Positions 29,672 through 33,758 of a stretch of 33,758 nucleotides of DNA are shown in pieces (position 1 is the stretch's first letter; each line of letters starts with the position of its first letter). The DNA is from Chara braunii (Eukaryota; Streptophyta; Charophyceae; Charales; Characeae): NCBI GenBank assembly GCA_003427395.1, contig BFEA01000096.1, forward strand, positions 3,036,476 through 3,070,233, written 5' to 3'. The notes below the pieces were generated by a model that did no database searches, was not told the origin of the DNA, and worked only from the letters and a program-made list of their open reading frames with translations. Position numbers and translations under genes: made by a program.

Positions 29672-30946
29672 GTGTGTCTAGTCGGAGTAAGGGTCACGTG
29701 GACGCAACACGGAGATCACCGCCAGTGGGCCGAGTACCTCGAGCTGCTTATCATCCAGGCGTGGCGAACGGAAGTGGAAGGCAATCTGCTCGGATTCCTC
29801 TTCGGATCGGTGCGGCCTGATCACCGCCAACCGATCGTACACGAGTTAACGGTCCCCCTTGCACAGCTGGCCGACGATCTTCCTCTTGAGATCGTCTCGC
29901 AGAGCGACGACAGCCCGGTCCCTCACGTTCTTACGCGGACCCTGGCGTCATATCTTCAGTGGTCGGCATGCTTGAAGGAACCAGGGAGCCACCGCAACCC
30001 GCCATCACAGCGCGGTTACCTGGACCCGCACGAGATAGTCGATCTCGCCTTCTTCCAAGATCGGACGGCTTCCGAAAACGAAGAGATAGAGATTGAAGCG
30101 GAAGAAGTAAGCTCGGAAGAAGAAGAGGAGGTCAAAGAAGAAGCCGACGAGGAAGAAACTCCCGAAGAAGGGAGTTACAGTGAGCACAGCGAAGGGGAGC
30201 AAAGTGAAGCGAAGGAGGAAGAAGAGCAAGATGACGAAGAAGAAGAAGAAGACCAGGAGGAATTAGAGGAGTCGGAGTACGAAGGATTTGAGGAGGAAGT
30301 GTGCGACGAGGCTCGGGCGCAAGCTCAGGCACAAAAGAGGGAAGAGATCGCGGTCGGGAAGCGACAGTTGGAATTCGCCAGCGCAGCCGGTCAGCCGCGC
30401 ACCTACGATCTGGCCTGGGATCCGGAGCCGCCTAAGCCGGAGGATGGAGCGACAGCTGGCGAGACTTCGGCCGCACCAGCGAGACTTCAGCCGCACCAGC
30501 GAGACGGCGGCGAAGCCGATCCCCCTCCCCCTCCTCCTCCGACCGCCCACCAACTCGTCCACGTATTGATGCGGGGCATCGGGCTTCGTCCCCGGTCCTT
30601 ATTCCGCCGTCCCTTTGATCACCTCTCCTTCTGCCAGATCACCACCCGCGTCACCTTCCCCACCAATCCCTTCCCCATCGATACTTTCCGCTTCTTCTAC
30701 ACTACCCGCCTCGATGTCACTGTTCATCCCCATCCTTCCACCCGATGCGCCCTCCCTGTCTTCTGCCTCCATATCCTCTTTCTTAGTGCCGCGTGGCGAG
30801 GCCACAATATGATCGAGGTATATTGCATGATTACGGAGACTATCCCCGCATGCGAGAACCACGATCACTTCCGCGCGGCCCTTTTCCGAACCTTTACCAC
30901 CCTCTATCCCGATTACCTTGCATCCCTTCCCCACACGGGCAACTGA
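29672..30946 (+). CDS. Element D extra ORF, intact 424-codon acidic protein, function unknown
   Basis: The only long unbroken frame in the element. It opens at 29639 after a TAG; the listed start is the GTG at 29672, probably not a real start. Residues 1-135 look globular and Trp-rich (VGVRVTWTQHGDHRQWAEYL, IIQAWRTEVEGNLLGFLFGS). Residues about 135-225 are a run of Glu, Asp and Ser with hardly any hydrophobic residue, encoded by GAA/GAG repeats. A linker rich in Gln/Ala and Pro (seven prolines near residue 290) follows, then 120 residues with many Phe, His and Cys. I see no signal peptide or clear membrane span, so an envelope role is not supported. It lies between pol and the 3' LTR. The proline-rich end might be read in another frame. 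Confidence 0.6.
   Translation: MCLVGVRVTWTQHGDHRQWAEYLELLIIQAWRTEVEGNLLGFLFGSVRPDHRQPIVHELTVPLAQLADDLPLEIVSQSDDSPVPHVLTRTLASYLQWSACLKEPGSHRNPPSQRGYLDPHEIVDLAFFQDRTASENEEIEIEAEEVSSEEEEEVKEEADEEETPEEGSYSEHSEGEQSEAKEEEEQDDEEEEEDQEELEESEYEGFEEEVCDEARAQAQAQKREEIAVGKRQLEFASAAGQPRTYDLAWDPEPPKPEDGATAGETSAAPARLQPHQRDGGEADPPPPPPPTAHQLVHVLMRGIGLRPRSLFRRPFDHLSFCQITTRVTFPTNPFPIDTFRFFYTTRLDVTVHPHPSTRCALPVFCLHILFLSAAWRGHNMIEVYCMITETIPACENHDHFRAALFRTFTTLYPDYLASLPHTGN
30080..30300 (+). repeat. Purine-rich GAA/GAG low-complexity tract
   Basis: Long stretch of GAA, GAG and GAC triplets coding the acidic region of the extra ORF. Confidence 0.85.
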
Positions 30947-31334
30947 TTCCCCCGCTTCCACCGGATCGTTCGCTATCAGGAACTTCCGGAGACGGTGCCC
31001 GAAATGGAGAGTTTCCTTCCCCCGCTACCCATCAACCCTCCCCCTCGCCACCCCTCCGTGTATCGTCTCCCCTTCCCCCTTCCCGGTGCTCGCTGATGCA
31101 TGATTAGTGAACACGTGCCCTGGCGGCGACATGTGTAATCCCCTCCTTGGATTGTCAAAGGCCCTCCCTGAGGAATTAGTAGTAGAGCAGTACTGCCACG
31201 TTGGACGACGTCCACACGCATTCGAACGACAAGTGGCATGGAAAAGCTCCGCGTGTCAATCAACTAGAGAAGTCGACACGTGTCAACAAGCAAGCAGGAG
31301 CTTGCAAATATTGGAACCCTCTGGGCGTCACATA
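30947..31334 (+). other. Sequence between the extra ORF and the 3' LTR
   Basis: C-rich at first, then mixed. No gene recognised and no clear polypurine tract before the LTR. It contains a GCAAGC-AGGA-GCTTGC hairpin near 31291-31306. Confidence 0.5.
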
Positions 31335-31341
31335 TGTGACG
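31326..31341. other. 16-bp perfect palindrome across the 3' LTR start
   Basis: CGTCACATATGTGACG is its own reverse complement and contains the first seven bases of the 3' LTR. Confidence 0.9.
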
Positions 31342-33731
31342 AACCACTTTCTATAGCGCGTGACTTTCTGTGCAGCTACGATGAGGGGTCCTAAGCTGGG
31401 AAGGTTGGCCCAATTACAGGAGATTGGGATGGATGGGAAATTGCATCGGTGCCCTCGTTTCTTCGCCTTTTTGCGTCGGTCCTTTTCGGTTGGCTGAATT
31501 CGGAGCTGGGTGAGTCCCGGGGCGGGTGATTGATTGGTCGGATGGTTGGCGCGCCGCCAAGTGCGCAACTAATAAATGTTGATGACAACTCTTTTGGCAC
31601 GGTCTCAGAACTTTCTGGGCGCGGACATCGCGCGGGAATTTGCTTCATTTTTTTTTAGTTCTCCTTTTTGCATTCTTTTTTGAATTTTGTCGAGCCCCGA
31701 TGGCTCTCGGAATTTCGGACTTTCAAGTGTTTTTTGTTTTTTCGCACTAGGTAGGAATTTAGGAATTTTGTAATTAGGACTTTTTTTGCCTCGCGGCGCC
31801 TTTTTGCTCATGCGCTTCTTTCTGCGGCTGCAACGGAATTCTGATTAGTCGGCGCCCTTGATCGAATGTGTAATTGTAATCTTGTGTTGGCGCCATTGTA
31901 ACTGTATCGTTCTTCTTGCGCTTCGTCTTTCCTTCCCTCCTCTTTCTTCTGCTGCGTTTTGGTAGCCACGGTCTACATGCTCGGATCGATGCGTGGAGAA
32001 GGGCTACGTCCCCCACGCCGCGGCCCGGTCATGCAGAACGTAGGCACTCCCTCTCTAATCTCCCTCTAAGTCCTGGTAATTCCGTGTTCCTCGTGCATGC
32101 ACACACGCTATAAATTTCGGTTGCGCGATTAATTAGCTCTCTTAATCAGCTGTTGGAAGCTCGGGGTTGCGCGATCAGCGAGGGTCGGCACACGAGCGAA
32201 TTAAGAGGTGAGTAAAGCAGGAGCCGGCCGAACCGACGAGCTGGTGCCAAACTCGCGGGGTTGATGCGGGCCACGACGGATTGTGGGCGCGGGCGAACCT
32301 GACGGGTGCAGGAGGACTAAGCGGGGTGACGGCTTCATGGGTTGGTGCGCGACGACGGACTGTCCGCATCGGAGAACAAGAGAGAGAGGAAGGGAGAGTT
32401 GAGGTTGATGGATGTGGAGTTGCTGTTTCTTTTATCTTTTCTCCCTCCTGTCTCATGTATATAAATTTTGATTTCGGCTGTGGGCGATCTGCCCGATTTC
32501 TGTTTATCGGAATTTGGACTTGGGTTCTTGCTCACACTTGTCCTTGCGGTTTTCCACCTCTGATGCACTGTCTGTATGATTGCTGAATGAATTCATGTAT
32601 GGATGCCATGTTTAATTGCTTATCCTTCCGCCGGATCCTTATTTTCGCTTTTGTTTGTCGCATTTGATGCACTCGTAAGTAGAATAGGAATTTTGCGCAA
32701 TCGGTAATCCTGTCCTTGTCTTCGAGTGTCTTTTGATTAAGATGATTATGGTCGTTGCATCTTGCATGCTCAAGACAACACGGAATGATTAGACGACCGG
32801 ATGCCGGGCCCCGACGAACGCCGTGCGAGGATACGTATAAAATGCGACCTGAGTTGCACACTTACACGTATCCCCGAGCGTCGATCACAGGCGCACTGAC
32901 TGATTGGACGGGGCTATCCCGGGGTCAGCGACGATGCAGTCGTCCCACACGAACACGTGTAAGCCCAACGTAATCCGCATGGCCTGCACGTGCTCGCACG
33001 CGGCGATCTCGATCGTCACGGACCCGCCCTTAGGCAATTCATAACTCCGCAATGACACAATGACGCGACCTTGGAATTCCGACTCATCATACGACCCGGA
33101 TTACTTCACCCCTTGGATAAACGAAATTATGAGACAGAGATACCCTTGCCAAAGTGAGAACCGACAGTGTCCCCGAGAGTTTCACTAGTGACCCCCGGTG
33201 CTCTGATTTCCCCTCTCCGGACCACACCTACTACTTCACCCACCCTGGATTTGTCGTTGTCTGTACCAGCTTTCCTCCCTTCCGCCTCCTTCCATATCAT
33301 CAACTCAGCGTCGTCCCATGGCCGGCCATAGCCCCATACTGGCCTAGCACGCCCTGCGAAAACTGCCGGCGACGAGGCGAGCGGAGAACCCCGGAATCCC
33401 GAAGGCCCAACCCGAACGCGCAACAACCGACGCCACGTGGCAACTCTCGACGGCCTGACTCATCGGAACCCCACCTGTCGCAGAGGGACCCGCCCGCAAA
33501 CCGCTGTCCTCGAAACTAGTGGCTCGCCCGACCTTAGGAAACCATCCAGGCTGGGACCGGAGGCGGTCCACCCTCTCCGCCAAATCGCACTCGTGCCCTC
33601 GAAAACCCTGCCACACGAGATCTCAGTTCTGACCTGGGACTCCACTTTCCCAAAAATCATTGGCACACCCCTTTTCGCACTTCCAGGCCCACATCCTACT
33701 CCGATCAGGAAGTCGCGCTGGGCGTGAGGTT
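31335..33731 (+). repeat. Element D 3' LTR
   Basis: Direct repeat of 21364-23740, from TGTGACGAACC to GCGTGAGGTT. It is complete, about 2,397 bp, and supplies the sequence missing in the N gap of the 5' LTR. It has an 80-base segment (32438-32517) absent from the 5' copy, which includes TATATAAA at 32458-32465. After 33731 the two flanks diverge. Confidence 0.92.
32109..32115 (+). promoter_or_regulatory. TATA box in the D 3' LTR
   Basis: TATAAAT at the same LTR position as 22141-22147. Confidence 0.5.
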
Positions 33732-33758
33732 GGGCATCACGCCCCTTTCCCCCCCACC
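33732..33758. other. Flank after element D
   Basis: 27 bases, C-rich at the end. Too short to assign, but if D inserted in LINE2 it should include LINE2 sequence or its continuation; I cannot confirm that. Confidence 0.4.

Larger units (their letters stand above)
21364..33731 (+). mobile_element. Element D: 12.4-kb Ty3/gypsy element with two long LTRs
   Basis: Two direct repeats of about 2.4 kb starting TGTGACGAACC (21364 and 31335) enclose a 7.6-kb internal region with PBS, gag, RT, RNase H, a PHD finger, integrase and an extra 3' ORF. It inserted into LINE2. The bases before the element are ACCCC, and bases after the 3' LTR read GCATCACGCCCC; a duplication of CCCC is possible but not convincing. 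Frames are broken in many places, so the copy is not autonomous. The LTRs differ at scattered sites and by indels, so the insertion is not recent. Confidence 0.93.

Noticed and set aside
30005-30332. Minus-strand frames rich in Phe and Leu opposite the acidic tract
   Set aside because: Complement of GAA/GAG repeats; shadow of the extra ORF.
29672-30946. Envelope protein call for the extra ORF
   Set aside because: No signal peptide, membrane span or cleavage-site pattern visible; acidic and proline-rich instead.
33732-33758. Target-site duplication of element D
   Set aside because: ACCCC before and GCCCC after are similar, but the LTR end is not certain, so I do not claim it.
1-33758. CRISPR array, rRNA, tRNA gene, host protein gene
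   Set aside because: No regular spacer array, no rRNA or cloverleaf sequence and no non-transposon protein similarity seen.

Overview
The window is a nest of transposable elements from a plant-lineage genome, with no host gene that I can support. All coding similarity is to Ty3/gypsy LTR retrotransposons with an initiator tRNA-Met type primer-binding site, integrase and chromodomain, or to a LINE with the zinc-binding reverse-transcriptase tail typical of plant LINEs. The integrase and RT/RNase H variants look to me like those abundant in the charophyte alga Chara braunii. That is recognition from memory, not a search. Almost every reading frame is broken by stops, frameshifts or rearrangement, so most calls are pseudogenes.

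Layout. 1-6956 (minus): Ty3/gypsy element A, with a candidate 3' LTR, chromodomain, integrase, RNase H, RT, protease, gag, leader and PBS. 6957-7894 (minus): LTR1, which has A's PBS on one side and the polypurine tract and integrase of element B on the other. 7932-9355 (minus): integrase and chromodomain of B. 9356-9745 (minus): a LINE fragment (LINE3) fused to B, then a leader and PBS. 9887-10144 plus 12260-13012 (minus): LTR2, split by a 5'-truncated LINE (LINE1, plus) that ends in 33 A. 13013-14249 (minus): remains of element E, interrupted by a LINE 3'-end piece (LINE4). 14545-15467 (plus): LTR_C, nearly identical to LTR1 but inverted, followed by its PBS and leader. 15697-20811 (plus): element C with gag, protease, RT and RNase H, stopping just before integrase. 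20812-21363 (plus): LINE2, the tail of a LINE. 21364-33731 (plus): element D, about 12.4 kb, inserted in LINE2, with two LTRs of about 2.4 kb. The 5' LTR contains a 230-base run of N.

The most notable results are four. (1) The breakpoints near 9356 and 20811 are reciprocal. Gypsy C stops where gypsy B starts, and LINE3 stops where LINE2 starts, so one 11.4-kb inversion would explain both chimeras. (2) Element D has a C4HC3 PHD finger between RNase H and integrase. (3) Element D has an extra 3' ORF whose start overlaps the pol stop as ATGA and which ends in an intact 424-codon acidic reading frame. (4) The RT of D carries a clean 413-bp internal inversion that puts its YMDD motif on the opposite strand.

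How the parts relate: D landed in a LINE that lies against gypsy C; LINE1 landed in LTR2; LTR1 and LTR2 each sit between two elements as in head-to-tail arrays. Many internal stops are explained by C-to-T or G-to-A changes, as expected in methylated, silenced repeats.
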